DNA from: Calditrichota bacterium
GTDB lineage: Bacteria; CLD3
Length of the DNA stretch: 64,000 nucleotides
Assembly (NCBI GenBank): GCA_008501735.1
Contig: QQUF01000035.1
Span: forward strand, 62,001 to 126,000
Reading direction: 5' to 3'
The position numbers and the translations under genes were made by a program. Below are positions 44,772-53,010 of this stretch, one piece after another. Below the pieces are notes generated by a model. It was not told where the DNA came from. It worked only from the letters and a program-made list of their open reading frames with translations, and made no database searches. Numbering within the stretch: position 1 is the first letter of the stretch; every line of letters begins with the position of its first letter.

Positions 44772-44795
44772 TAGAGATGCACGGCTGTGTGTCTA
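44771..44795. repeat. Short palindromic element after the propeller gene
   Basis: Arms AGATGCAC and GTGTGTCT pair (with two G-T pairs) around GGCT, starting at the stop codon. It resembles a degraded GTAGAGACGCAC...GTGCGTCTCTAC intergenic palindrome. It could also act as a weak terminator, though no T run follows. Confidence 0.45.
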
Positions 44796-44830
44796 AAAAA
44801 TTCTGTGCCTCTAAAAAAGAAAGAAGAAAA

Positions 44831-45367
44831 ATGTCAGAAAAAATTGAAAAAGCCACACTTGGTGGAGGTTGCTTTTGGTGTCTCGAAGCAATTTACCAAC
44901 GAGTTAAAGGAGTTAGCAAAGTTGAATCAGGTTACGCAGGTGGAAAAAACGAAAACCCAAATTACCGAGAAGTTTGTAGCGGAACAACAAACCACGCAGA
45001 AGTAATACAAATCACTTTTGATTCGGAAGTAATTTCCTTTGAAGAAATTCTTTTCATTTTCTGGAGAATTCACGACCCAACAACTTTGAACAGGCAAGGA
45101 GCAGATGTCGGAACTCAGTACCGTTCGGTGATTTACTTTCACGACGAGAATCAAAAAGAAATCGCTTTAAAATCTAAGTCAGAGACGGAAAATGCAAAAA
45201 TTTGGTCAAACCCAATTGTAACTGAAATTTCGTACTTACCTAAATTTTTCAAAGCAGAAGAAAGCCACCAAAATTATTTTAACGACAACTCTAACCAACC
45301 TTATTGCCGTGCAGTTATCGAACCAAAAGTTCGTAAGTTTATGGAAGCTTTTGAACCAAAAGCCTAA
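44831..45367 (+). CDS. msrA: Peptide-methionine (S)-S-oxide reductase
   Basis: A 178-residue MsrA that reduces methionine-S-sulfoxide in proteins and free methionine. The catalytic cysteine lies in GGGCFWCLEAIYQ; GYAGG, HAEVIQI and DVGTQYRSVIYFH are conserved, and FKAEESHQNYF matches the C-terminal part of the active site. The start is the ATG at 44831 after an AAGAAGA stretch; an upstream ATG at 44777 would lie in the palindromic repeat and add an unrelated 18-residue leader. No msrB domain is attached. The ATP-grasp genes follow at 36 bp. Confidence 0.94.
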   Translation: MSEKIEKATLGGGCFWCLEAIYQRVKGVSKVESGYAGGKNENPNYREVCSGTTNHAEVIQITFDSEVISFEEILFIFWRIHDPTTLNRQGADVGTQYRSVIYFHDENQKEIALKSKSETENAKIWSNPIVTEISYLPKFFKAEESHQNYFNDNSNQPYCRAVIEPKVRKFMEAFEPKA

Positions 45368-45403
45368 AATCAAATTTTAATAAAAACCAAATTTTGAAGT
45401 GCA

Positions 45404-46624
45404 ATGAGAACAGTAGTTTTTTACTCACCTTACTTTGGCGAAAACACTTTGCGTTACGTTTACGCACTTAGAAAATTTCCAAACATAGAAATCATCGGAC
45501 TTGGCCAAGACAGCTATGAGAATGTTGAGAAAGCTGGTTGCTTCGACCATTTTGTGAAAGTTGAAAATGCTTTTAACCAAGTTGAACTTGAGCAAGCTCT
45601 TCACCAAATTTTGCAAAATCGGAAGATTTACAGAATTTTCAACATTCAAGAATCTCTGCAACTTCTGATTGCACGTCTTCGCGAAAAATACAACATTGAA
45701 GGAGTGCGTTTTACGACTGCCCTAAAGTTTCGTGACAAGGCTTTGATGAAACAGATTTTTAAAAAAAATGCTATTCTCTGTGCTAATTATCAAAAAGCCG
45801 AAAGTAACGAGGAGGCATTTGATTTTGCAGAAAGAAACGAGTTCCCAATAATTTTGAAACCGCTAAAAGGCGTTAGCTCCAAAAGCACTTTCCTAGTTGT
45901 AAGCAAAAAAGATTTAGAGAAAACTCTTGAGGAATTTAAAATTTCAGAATCAGAACCTGCGATTCTTGAAGAATTTATTGACGGTGAAGAAGGCTCTTTC
46001 GACACTTTGACGCTTAACGGTGAAATTAAATTTCAGTCAATTACGCACTACGTTCCACCACTTTTGCACGTTATCCGAAATCCTTGGATGCAACTAATTT
46101 GTGCTTTCGACAAAAATTTAAATGACCCAAAGTATAACGACATTCGGAAAACAGGAAAAAAGGTAATCAAAGCACTTGGGCTGCAAACTGAAATGACTCA
46201 TATGGAATGGTTCAGACGAAAAAGTGATGGAAAAATTTACGTCGGTGAAATCGCTGCAAGAGCTCCAGGAGGTCCAACAATTGATTTGCATAATTTTGGA
46301 CATAACATTGACCTTTACTACGAATGGGCAAATGTAATGCTTGAAGGAAATTACACATTAGGAACTCCTGAACCAAAATTTAGCGTTGCAGGAGCTTGTT
46401 TACGTTCACAAGGAATTGGAACTCACATTACTGAAATCACAGGAGTTGATTTGATAAAAGAAAAAATGGGGCATTTAATGTGTGGCTTAGAACTTCCTGA
46501 AATCGGTGCAAAAAGAGTCATCGGTTACGGAGGCGAAGGTTTGCTTTACGTTCGCGGAGAAGATTACCAAGAAATGCTCAAAGCAGCGACTTTTGCTTGT
46601 GAAAATATTCGTTTTAATAGTTAA
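45404..46624 (+). CDS. ATP-grasp domain protein, copy 1 of a tandem trio
   Basis: A 406-residue cytoplasmic ATP-grasp enzyme. The N-terminal Rossmann-like pre-grasp domain opens VVFYSPYFGENTLRYV and ends IIGLGQD. The nucleotide-binding core shows KFRDKALMKQIF, FPIILKPLKGV and ILEEFIDGEEGSFDTLTLNGEI. The metal site is in KIYVGEIAARAPGG, with the E-I-x-x-R form used by many carboxylate-amine ligases. Such enzymes form an acyl-phosphate and join it to an amine or another nucleophile, often in dipeptide, antibiotic or cofactor pathways. The substrate cannot be told. Two related genes follow. Confidence 0.78.
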   Translation: MRTVVFYSPYFGENTLRYVYALRKFPNIEIIGLGQDSYENVEKAGCFDHFVKVENAFNQVELEQALHQILQNRKIYRIFNIQESLQLLIARLREKYNIEGVRFTTALKFRDKALMKQIFKKNAILCANYQKAESNEEAFDFAERNEFPIILKPLKGVSSKSTFLVVSKKDLEKTLEEFKISESEPAILEEFIDGEEGSFDTLTLNGEIKFQSITHYVPPLLHVIRNPWMQLICAFDKNLNDPKYNDIRKTGKKVIKALGLQTEMTHMEWFRRKSDGKIYVGEIAARAPGGPTIDLHNFGHNIDLYYEWANVMLEGNYTLGTPEPKFSVAGACLRSQGIGTHITEITGVDLIKEKMGHLMCGLELPEIGAKRVIGYGGEGLLYVRGEDYQEMLKAATFACENIRFNS

Positions 46625-46669
46625 ATTTGTTATCAACTTTTTACCAAAATATTCTAAGGAAAAATAAAA

Positions 46670-47887
46670 ATGCTAGATGTTGTTTTTTACTCACCTCATT
46701 TTGGACAGAACACTCTAAGATTTGTCGAACCAATTAAAAACTTGCAAGACGTAAATTTAATCGGTTTAGGACAAGACTCACAAGAATACATTGACGGATT
46801 AGGTTGCTTTAACGAGTTTTACAGAGTTGAAAATGCAACAGACGAAGAGCAGTTGACCGAAGCCTTGACAAAAATTTCGCGTGGCAGAAAAATTGATAAA
46901 TTGCTCAATACTTTAGAAGAATATCAAATTATGGTTGGCAGACTCAGAGAAAAATTTGGAATCGAAGGTCTTGACTCAGAAACTGCCAAAAAATTCCGTG
47001 ACAAAGCTTTGATGAAACAAGTCTTCAAAGAAAATGGAATCCTTTGTGCCGATTACCAAAGAACTGAAAACAACGAAGACGCAAGAGAATTTATCGCAAG
47101 AAATGGTTTTCCAATTATCGCAAAACCTCTCAAAGGTGCAGGTTGTGTGAATACTTTTTTGATTTTTAATGACGAACAATTTGAAAGTGCTTTGAAGGCT
47201 TTGAATCCTTCACCTGAAAATCCTTCAATTTTAGAAGAATTTATTCAAGGCGAAGAAGGTTCTTTCGACACTTTCACAGTAAACGGCGAAATTGAATTTT
47301 ATTCGATAACAACTTACAATCCACCACTTTTAGATGCGATGATGAACGAATGGATTCAGCCGATTTATGCTTTGAACAAAAACTTACGTGGAAGCCACAA
47401 CAATGAAATCAAAGAAATTGGGGCAAAAGTCATAAAAGCACTTGGTTTGAAAACTGCAATGACTCATATGGAATGGTTCAGACGTGAAAGTGATGGGAAA
47501 ATTTACATTGGAGAAATTGCTGCAAGACCTCCTGGACACCCTGTAATTGATGTTCACAACTACGCACACGACATTGACATTTTCGCTGAATGGGGAAAGT
47601 TGATGATTTATGACAAAAATTTCATAATTGCAGAACCTAAGCACAACGTTGGAGCAGCTTGTCTGAGAGCTCAAGGCGAAGGTCAGACAATCACTGGAAT
47701 TTCTGGCGTTGAAGAAGCTAAAGACCGTCTCAAAGATTACATTGAAGGATTACACTTACCTGAAATTGGTTCACCAAGAATGGACAGTTACGTTGGAGAA
47801 GGTTTACTTTTCTGTCGTGGAGAAGATTTTGAGAAAACTCTTTGGGCTTCAACTTACGGAACAGAAATTATTAAACTTCACTGTTAA
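46670..47887 (+). CDS. ATP-grasp domain protein, copy 2 of a tandem trio
   Basis: A 405-residue paralogue of the preceding gene, collinear over its whole length. Shared signatures are VVFYSPHFGQNTLRFV, LIGLGQDSQEYI, KFRDKALMKQVF, FPIIAKPLKGAGC, ILEEFIQGEEGSFDTFTVNGEI and KIYIGEIAARPPGHP. The C-terminal 90 residues (NVGAACLRAQGEGQTITGISGVEEAK) are conserved too. Here GAGCVNTF follows the lysine of the core, as in copy 3, where copy 1 has GVSSKSTF, so substrate loops differ between copies. AAGGA precedes the ATG. Active-site residues are kept, so it is likely a working enzyme rather than a relic. Confidence 0.78.
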   Translation: MLDVVFYSPHFGQNTLRFVEPIKNLQDVNLIGLGQDSQEYIDGLGCFNEFYRVENATDEEQLTEALTKISRGRKIDKLLNTLEEYQIMVGRLREKFGIEGLDSETAKKFRDKALMKQVFKENGILCADYQRTENNEDAREFIARNGFPIIAKPLKGAGCVNTFLIFNDEQFESALKALNPSPENPSILEEFIQGEEGSFDTFTVNGEIEFYSITTYNPPLLDAMMNEWIQPIYALNKNLRGSHNNEIKEIGAKVIKALGLKTAMTHMEWFRRESDGKIYIGEIAARPPGHPVIDVHNYAHDIDIFAEWGKLMIYDKNFIIAEPKHNVGAACLRAQGEGQTITGISGVEEAKDRLKDYIEGLHLPEIGSPRMDSYVGEGLLFCRGEDFEKTLWASTYGTEIIKLHC

Positions 47888-47901
47888 ACTTAGAGGTAAA
47901 A

Positions 47902-49125
47902 ATGCGAAACATAGTTTTTTACTCACCACATTTTGGTGAAAATATTTTAAGGTTTGTAAGACCTCTTTTGGCTTTACAAAATATTCGTTTGATTGGACTT
48001 GGACAAGACCCAACAAGTTACGTGAGAAGTCTCAATTGTTTCGATGATTTCTTCCAAGTTTACAACGCAATGGATGAAAAGCAGCTTACTCGTGCACTTT
48101 CAGACATCACAAAAAAATATGGACAAGTTGATTCCATTCTAAATATTTTGGAAAACGTCCAAACGCTTCTCGGAAGGCTCAGAGAGAAATTTGGAATCGA
48201 AGGACTTGATGAACCAACTGCCGACAAATTTAGAGATAAAGCCGTGATGAAAGATATTTTTCGTGCAAACGGAATCCTTTGTGCTAATCACAAAAAAGTC
48301 GCAAGTCCAGAACAAGCAATAGAATTTATTACTCAAAATGGCTTTCCAGTAATTTGGAAGCCTGTTAAAGGTGCAGGTTGTGAAAATACTTTTCTGATTT
48401 ATAACTCAACTCAGTTCCACGAAATGCTTACAACAGTTCCGCTTAACAACCAAAATCTAGTAATTTTGGAAGAATACATTGAAGGCGAAGAAGGAACTTT
48501 TGATGCTCTTGTTTTAAATGGAAAAATTGTTTTTCACGCAATTTCCCAATATTTTCCACCACCTTTAGACGCGATGCTAAATCCTTGGATTCAGACAATT
48601 TGTATGTTTGACAAAAATATGGACTCACCCGAAAACGACGAAATAAAATTTATCGGTGCAAAAACTGTTGATGCATTTCAAGTTGAAACTTCAATGATTC
48701 ATATGGAATGGTTCAGAAGCAAAAAAACAGGTCGAATTTACGTTGGCGAAATTGCTGCAAGACCTGCAGGTGGTTCGATAATTGACGTTTTTAATTTTGG
48801 GCACGACATAAATTTATTTTCTGCTTGGGGAAAATTGATGGTCGATAAAGAGTGTAATCTCTCATCAGTTAGGAAATTTAATTCAGGTTCTGCTGCTTTG
48901 CGAGCTCAAGGAGCAGGAAGTAGAATCGCTGGAATTTCAGGAATGAATTTAACAGAACACAGGCTTGGAAATTTGATTGTCGGAAGAAAAATGCCTCGTT
49001 TCGGAATGCCGAAATCGACAAGTTACATCGGAGATGCTTCTTTGTTTTGTCGAGGTGATAACTATTCGGAAGTTTTTCAAGGCTTAAGGTTTGCCACAGA
49101 GGCAATCCAAATTCACTGTGAATAA
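47902..49125 (+). CDS. ATP-grasp domain protein, copy 3 of a tandem trio
   Basis: A 407-residue third paralogue beginning VFYSPHFGENILRFV. The ATP-grasp core has KFRDKAVMKDIF, FPVIWKPVKGAGCENTF, ILEEYIEGEEGTFDALVLNGKI and RIYVGEIAARPAGGS. It differs most in the C-terminal quarter (MLNPWIQTICMFDKNMDSPEND and the tail), where the other two copies also differ from one another. AGAGG precedes the ATG, 14 bases after the copy 2 stop. fmt follows 18 bases downstream, so the trio may share a transcript with it. No peptide substrate gene, phosphopantetheinyl or amidotransferase partner is visible nearby. Confidence 0.78.
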   Translation: MRNIVFYSPHFGENILRFVRPLLALQNIRLIGLGQDPTSYVRSLNCFDDFFQVYNAMDEKQLTRALSDITKKYGQVDSILNILENVQTLLGRLREKFGIEGLDEPTADKFRDKAVMKDIFRANGILCANHKKVASPEQAIEFITQNGFPVIWKPVKGAGCENTFLIYNSTQFHEMLTTVPLNNQNLVILEEYIEGEEGTFDALVLNGKIVFHAISQYFPPPLDAMLNPWIQTICMFDKNMDSPENDEIKFIGAKTVDAFQVETSMIHMEWFRSKKTGRIYVGEIAARPAGGSIIDVFNFGHDINLFSAWGKLMVDKECNLSSVRKFNSGSAALRAQGAGSRIAGISGMNLTEHRLGNLIVGRKMPRFGMPKSTSYIGDASLFCRGDNYSEVFQGLRFATEAIQIHCE

Positions 49126-49143
49126 AAAGAAAACGCATAAAAA

Positions 49144-50070
49144 ATGAAGATAATTTTTTTCGGAACAACTGATTTTGCGGTTGAGAGTTTGAGACGAATT
49201 TTGGAAGAAAATCACGAAGTTTGTGCTGTCGTTACGCAACCTGACAGGCGAAAAGGAAGAGGAATGAAACTCGCTTTCACTCCTGTTAAAGAATTTGCGT
49301 TAGAAAAAGGAATTCCAATTTTGCAGCCTGAAAACCTCAAAAGAAATTATGAGTTTAATTCTGAATTGAAAAGTTACAATGCAGAGCTTTTCGTCGTTGT
49401 TGCTTACAGAGTTTTGCCCGAAGAAGTTTTTGTGATTCCACCAAAAGGAACTTTCAATCTTCACGGCTCACTTTTACCGAAATTCAGAGGAGCAGCTCCA
49501 ATAAATTGGGCAATTATTCAAGGTGAAAAGGAAACAGGAGTAACAACTTTTTTCATTCAAAAACGAGTTGACACAGGGCAGATTTTACTCAAAGAAAAAA
49601 CTGAAATTTTACCGAACGAAACTTTTGGCGAACTTTACGAAAGACTCAAAGAAATTGGCTCGGAAGCAACAGTAAAAACAATCAAAATGATTTCCGAAAA
49701 TAATTTCACACTACAAACTCAAGACGACAACGAAGTTACTCAAGCACCAAAACTAACTCGTGAAAACACAAGAATTGATTGGAACAAGACAGCTTTGGAA
49801 GTCAAAAATTTTATTCTTGGTCTTTCGCCGATTCCTTGTTCTTGGACTGAGTTTAGGGAATTGAACTTAAAAATACTTTTTGCGGAAGAAGTTGGGTTTT
49901 CAGGAAATCACGAAATTGGAGAACTTGTAGCTCAAAAGAAACGTCTTTTGGTAAAGTGCAAAGATGGTTACCTTTCGGTCAGAAAATTACAGCCACAAGG
50001 CAAAAAAGCAATGGAAGTTATAAATTTCCTAAATGGGAGCAGAATTCAGGAAAATGAAAAATTTATCTAA
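49144..50070 (+). CDS. fmt: Methionyl-tRNA formyltransferase
   Basis: A 308-residue enzyme that formylates initiator Met-tRNA using 10-formyltetrahydrofolate. The N-terminal formyltransferase domain shows FFGTTDFAVESL, QPDRRKGRGMK, FNLHGSLLPKFRGAAPINWAI (catalytic N, H and the SLLP motif) and ETGVTTFFIQKRVDTG. The C-terminal OB-like tRNA-binding domain runs from about 205 to 308 (the segment beginning RIDWNKTALEV). The length is normal. No def gene is adjacent, unlike in many genomes. Its last 17 bases overlap the start of the downstream lipoprotein gene. Confidence 0.95.
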   Translation: MKIIFFGTTDFAVESLRRILEENHEVCAVVTQPDRRKGRGMKLAFTPVKEFALEKGIPILQPENLKRNYEFNSELKSYNAELFVVVAYRVLPEEVFVIPPKGTFNLHGSLLPKFRGAAPINWAIIQGEKETGVTTFFIQKRVDTGQILLKEKTEILPNETFGELYERLKEIGSEATVKTIKMISENNFTLQTQDDNEVTQAPKLTRENTRIDWNKTALEVKNFILGLSPIPCSWTEFRELNLKILFAEEVGFSGNHEIGELVAQKKRLLVKCKDGYLSVRKLQPQGKKAMEVINFLNGSRIQENEKFI

Positions 50071-50902
50071 ACTCTTTACTTTAATTTTATTCACTTTACT
50101 TCTTTCTTGCGGCGAAAATCCAAAAGAAGAGCCAAAATTTTCTTACAAACCCGAACTTGAAAAAGGCTTTTGGTGGGTTACAGGAAAAACTCAATCAGGT
50201 TGGGAATCTCGCGATAAAATCAAATCCCGTTACAGAAAATATGAAGTCGAAATTGTTGACTCACTCTTCGTAGGAGTCGGAATTCATTTTACAAATTCGC
50301 CAAGGCTTAACAGAAAAAAAGCAAGCAACATTCGTTATAGCTATTTTTTAGACAGAAAAACTGCACAAGTTCTGCAACTCAACAGAATTGACGAAGGAAA
50401 ACCAACAACTGAACGAGTTGGAACGAACAATCTCGGAATTTTCAGTCTCTCGCCTTTTGTAATGCGAACAGATGAAATTCCTGTTTTCCCACAGTTTCCG
50501 TTAGAAATCACAAACGATTACAAAGATTCAACTCTCGCACACTTGCCTTACGTGAAAAATGGTTACGCAAGTGTCAGTGCTTCACAACTTTTCCAACAAG
50601 TTAGACCAATCGAGAAAAAAGACTTTGAACAACTAATTGACCGAACTTTGAAAGAGCAAAATGCTTTCCCTGACAGTGGTTACGTCGAAGTTTTGATTTT
50701 TGAAAAAATTTCAACAACAGTTGGGAAACTTTATAGACAAGTTTGGCATCCTGAAATCCCATTTTATCTTTTTTCAAGGATTCAAAGTGTGAATTTTACA
50801 GAAGCAGAAAGATTCCAAACTTTAGTCGAAGACAAACGAAACAGACTTTTAGTAACAGAATGGTTAGTGGAGTTTAAGAGAGATAAAAAAAAGAAAAAGT
50901 AG
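50054..50902 (+). CDS. Hypothetical lipoprotein
   Basis: A 282-residue protein. The ATG at 50054 (MKNLSKLFTLILFTLLLSCGEN) is preferred over the upstream ATG at 50033 because it yields a standard lipoprotein signal with lipobox LLSC and has CAGGAAA at ribosome-binding distance. The mature part begins with a short KEEP-rich linker and contains YRKYEVEIVDSLFVGVGI, SRIQSVNFTEAERFQ and a very basic end (RDKKKKK). No domain was recognised. Overlap with fmt suggests translational coupling, but no functional link is evident. Confidence 0.6.
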   Translation: MKNLSKLFTLILFTLLLSCGENPKEEPKFSYKPELEKGFWWVTGKTQSGWESRDKIKSRYRKYEVEIVDSLFVGVGIHFTNSPRLNRKKASNIRYSYFLDRKTAQVLQLNRIDEGKPTTERVGTNNLGIFSLSPFVMRTDEIPVFPQFPLEITNDYKDSTLAHLPYVKNGYASVSASQLFQQVRPIEKKDFEQLIDRTLKEQNAFPDSGYVEVLIFEKISTTVGKLYRQVWHPEIPFYLFSRIQSVNFTEAERFQTLVEDKRNRLLVTEWLVEFKRDKKKKK

Positions 50903-50906
50903 TGTT

Positions 50907-51479
50907 TTAACTCAAAACTCTTTTCACTTCTTCTTTCAACTTCGGAACAACGAGTTTTTCAAACCACTCGTTTTTTGCTCGCCAAATGTTGTTTCGTGGT
51001 GAAGGGTGAGGCAAAACGAAAAATTTCGGTAGGAAATCTTGGTAATTTTTGACTGTTTCAGTTAGAGTTTTCTTTTTGCTTTGTAGCAAGTAATAATCTT
51101 GTGCATACTTTCCAATTAAAAGAATCATTTCGACATTTTGCATTTTTTGAAAAAGTAACTCGTGCCACAAAGGAGCACATTCTTTTCTTGGTGGTAAATC
51201 TCCACTTTTCCCTTTTCCCGGATAACAAAAACCCATCGGAACTAAAGCGATTTTCTTTGGATTGTAAAAAATCTCGTTGTCAATTCCCATCCAACTTCTA
51301 AGGTTTTCTCCACTTTTGTCTTTCCAAGGAACTCCGTTTCTGTGAACGATTTGTCCGGGTGCTTGACCGATAATTACAATTTTACTTGCTTCGTCAGCCG
51401 ACAAAATCGGATTCGCCCCTAATTCAAGTTCTGGGATGCAAATCTCACATTTTCTGATTTCTTGCAGTAGTTTTTGCAT
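50907..51479 (-). CDS. Uracil-DNA glycosylase superfamily protein
   Basis: A 190-residue protein with the UDG fold signatures of the COG1573-like families: IVIIGQAPGQIVHRNGVPWKDKSGE corresponds to the water-activating/active-site loop, and VLPHPSPRNN to the minor-groove-reading loop. A CEICIPELELGANP segment lies at the N-terminus; two cysteines there and more at about 110-125 (GFCYPGKG, KECAPL) could be an incomplete or absent Fe-S site, so a family 4 enzyme is not certain. It probably removes uracil or another damaged base. It ends 6 bases before the rsgA stop region and is convergent with the lipoprotein gene. Confidence 0.75.
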   Translation of the reverse strand: MQKLLQEIRKCEICIPELELGANPILSADEASKIVIIGQAPGQIVHRNGVPWKDKSGENLRSWMGIDNEIFYNPKKIALVPMGFCYPGKGKSGDLPPRKECAPLWHELLFQKMQNVEMILLIGKYAQDYYLLQSKKKTLTETVKNYQDFLPKFFVLPHPSPRNNIWRAKNEWFEKLVVPKLKEEVKRVLS

Positions 51480-51484
51480 TTTTA

Positions 51485-52390
51485 TTACAAAGAGTCAAAA
51501 ATATTTAGGTAAGAATCGTAGCGAAGTTGTTGGATTTTGTCATTTTCTAATGCTTCTAAGACTTTGCATTTTGGTTCGGTAATGTGCTTACAGTTTGAAA
51601 ATTTACAGTCAGCACCAAACTCTTGAAATTCCTTGAAGCAATCTCTAAGGTTTTCTTTATCAATTCCCCAAAGTCCAAACTCACGAATTCCCGGAGTATC
51701 GGCGATGAAACCACCAAAACTTAACTCGAAAAATTCAGAATGAACAGTTGTATGCCGTCCTTTTTCGTTGTAATCACTAACGTCTTTTGTCTTGAGATTT
51801 AAGTTAGGTTCGACACAATTTAGCAATGAAGATTTCCCGACTCCTGATTGCCCGATTACGGTAGAAACTTTGTCTTTAAGGGAATTTGCTAATTCCTCAA
51901 CACCTTTTCCACTCACAGCACTTGTCAGAATTGTTTTGTAACCGATTGACGAGTAAAGCTCTAGCCAAAAATCCGCTTCTTCCTTTTCTGCCAAATCAAA
52001 TTTATTAAGGCAAATTACCGCCTCAATTTCTTCTCTTTCTGCAACGGTAAGAATTCTGTCCAAAATCCCAGATTTAAATTTCGGTTTTGTAAGCGAAACT
52101 ACAGCAACAATTTGGTCAATGTTTGAAACAATGACTTGTTCTTTGTCAGTGTAATAGTTTGCTGGTCTCGAAAGCCTACTTCTTCGTGGCAAAACTTCTG
52201 AGATTACACCTGAGTTAGAATTTGCCTCAGGTTCAAAAATTACATTGTCGCCAATTGCAACAGGATTGTGTTGGTCGGAATTTGCGATTCGCATTTTGCC
52301 CTTAACCGAACAAGTGTAAATTTTACCTTCGGATTTTACAAAGTAGGAACTTCCGTAACCTTTAATGATTTTACCGTTCTTTTGAAGCAT
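51485..52390 (-). CDS. rsgA: Ribosome small subunit-dependent GTPase A
   Basis: A 301-residue circularly permuted GTPase that assists late 30S subunit maturation. An N-terminal OB fold (GKIIKGYGSSYFVKSEGK) precedes the permuted G domain, where G4 (CLNKFDL) comes before G1 (GQSGVGKSSLLN) and G3 (DTPGIREFG). The C-terminal zinc knuckle has CKFSNCKHITEPKC. The length and motif order are standard. It shares a strand with the UDG-family gene just downstream, with a 5-base gap, and may be cotranscribed. Confidence 0.95.
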   Translation of the reverse strand: MLQKNGKIIKGYGSSYFVKSEGKIYTCSVKGKMRIANSDQHNPVAIGDNVIFEPEANSNSGVISEVLPRRSRLSRPANYYTDKEQVIVSNIDQIVAVVSLTKPKFKSGILDRILTVAEREEIEAVICLNKFDLAEKEEADFWLELYSSIGYKTILTSAVSGKGVEELANSLKDKVSTVIGQSGVGKSSLLNCVEPNLNLKTKDVSDYNEKGRHTTVHSEFFELSFGGFIADTPGIREFGLWGIDKENLRDCFKEFQEFGADCKFSNCKHITEPKCKVLEALENDKIQQLRYDSYLNIFDSL

Positions 52391-52435
52391 CTTATCTTTT
52401 AGTTCACTTTTTTGCTTCGCAAGTTAGTTAAAAAA

Positions 52436-52834
52436 CTAAACTTTTTCTAAAACATTAAATTTCTTGAAACAGTCGTAGCCAAATTCTCTTGCGGCACGAA
52501 TTTGGTCAGGCATTCCAAAGTAATCTTTGTAACCTTCTTCTTCAGCCTTCCAAAGACAATTCCACTCAAAATCAATTGATAGTTCTTCTTCCGCCCAAAT
52601 TTTTGCAGTTCCACGAAAATACTCACAGCCAGAACTTCCGTCAATTTCAACTTTTGAGATTGGTAAGTCTTGAAGTTCCTCAACAATTTTGGTCAAAGTT
52701 CGCTCAACCTTTACCCTTGGTGCTGTCCAATTGTATTTTATTAAATCGCTTTTTCCACCATTAAGAAAGTCGTTAACTGATTCTTTAAATTCTTTTGTTG
52801 CTTTTGAATTATTTAGAAAATTTTTAATGTCCAT
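52436..52834 (-). CDS. Conserved-looking hypothetical protein, 132 aa
   Basis: A 132-residue acidic protein with the features of a folded alpha/beta domain. The middle part (VEIDGSSGCEYFRGTAKIWAEEELSIDFEWNC) looks like a beta-rich segment with several tryptophans and two cysteines, and the end (AAREFGYDCFKKFNVLEKV) is helical. No family was recognised. It sits 45 bp upstream of rsgA on the same strand. The codon usage looks like its neighbours, and the amino-acid composition is that of a cytoplasmic protein. Confidence 0.55.
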   Translation of the reverse strand: MDIKNFLNNSKATKEFKESVNDFLNGGKSDLIKYNWTAPRVKVERTLTKIVEELQDLPISKVEIDGSSGCEYFRGTAKIWAEEELSIDFEWNCLWKAEEEGYKDYFGMPDQIRAAREFGYDCFKKFNVLEKV

Positions 52835-53010
52835 TTTTTATCTCCAGTTTTTATTTTTCGTCCAATTAAATCTAAACAACTATTAAAGTATTCCACTAAT
52901 TAAAAATTAAATGCATTTTATTGTTTGCGAAAAGAAATTTAGCTAACTTTATTGGCTTTTCATTTTTACAAGTAAACCTTTAAAATTTAGAGATTTAAAA
53001 ATAAAAATAA

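Noticed and set aside
44777-44830. Upstream ATG for msrA at 44777
   Set aside because: It lies inside the palindromic element, would add an unrelated leader, and a good ribosome-binding stretch precedes the ATG at 44831.
45404-49125. Biotin carboxylase or carbamoyl-phosphate synthase identity for the ATP-grasp trio
   Set aside because: The proteins are about 406 residues, lack the characteristic biotin carboxylase C-terminal motifs, and use an EIAAR metal motif instead.
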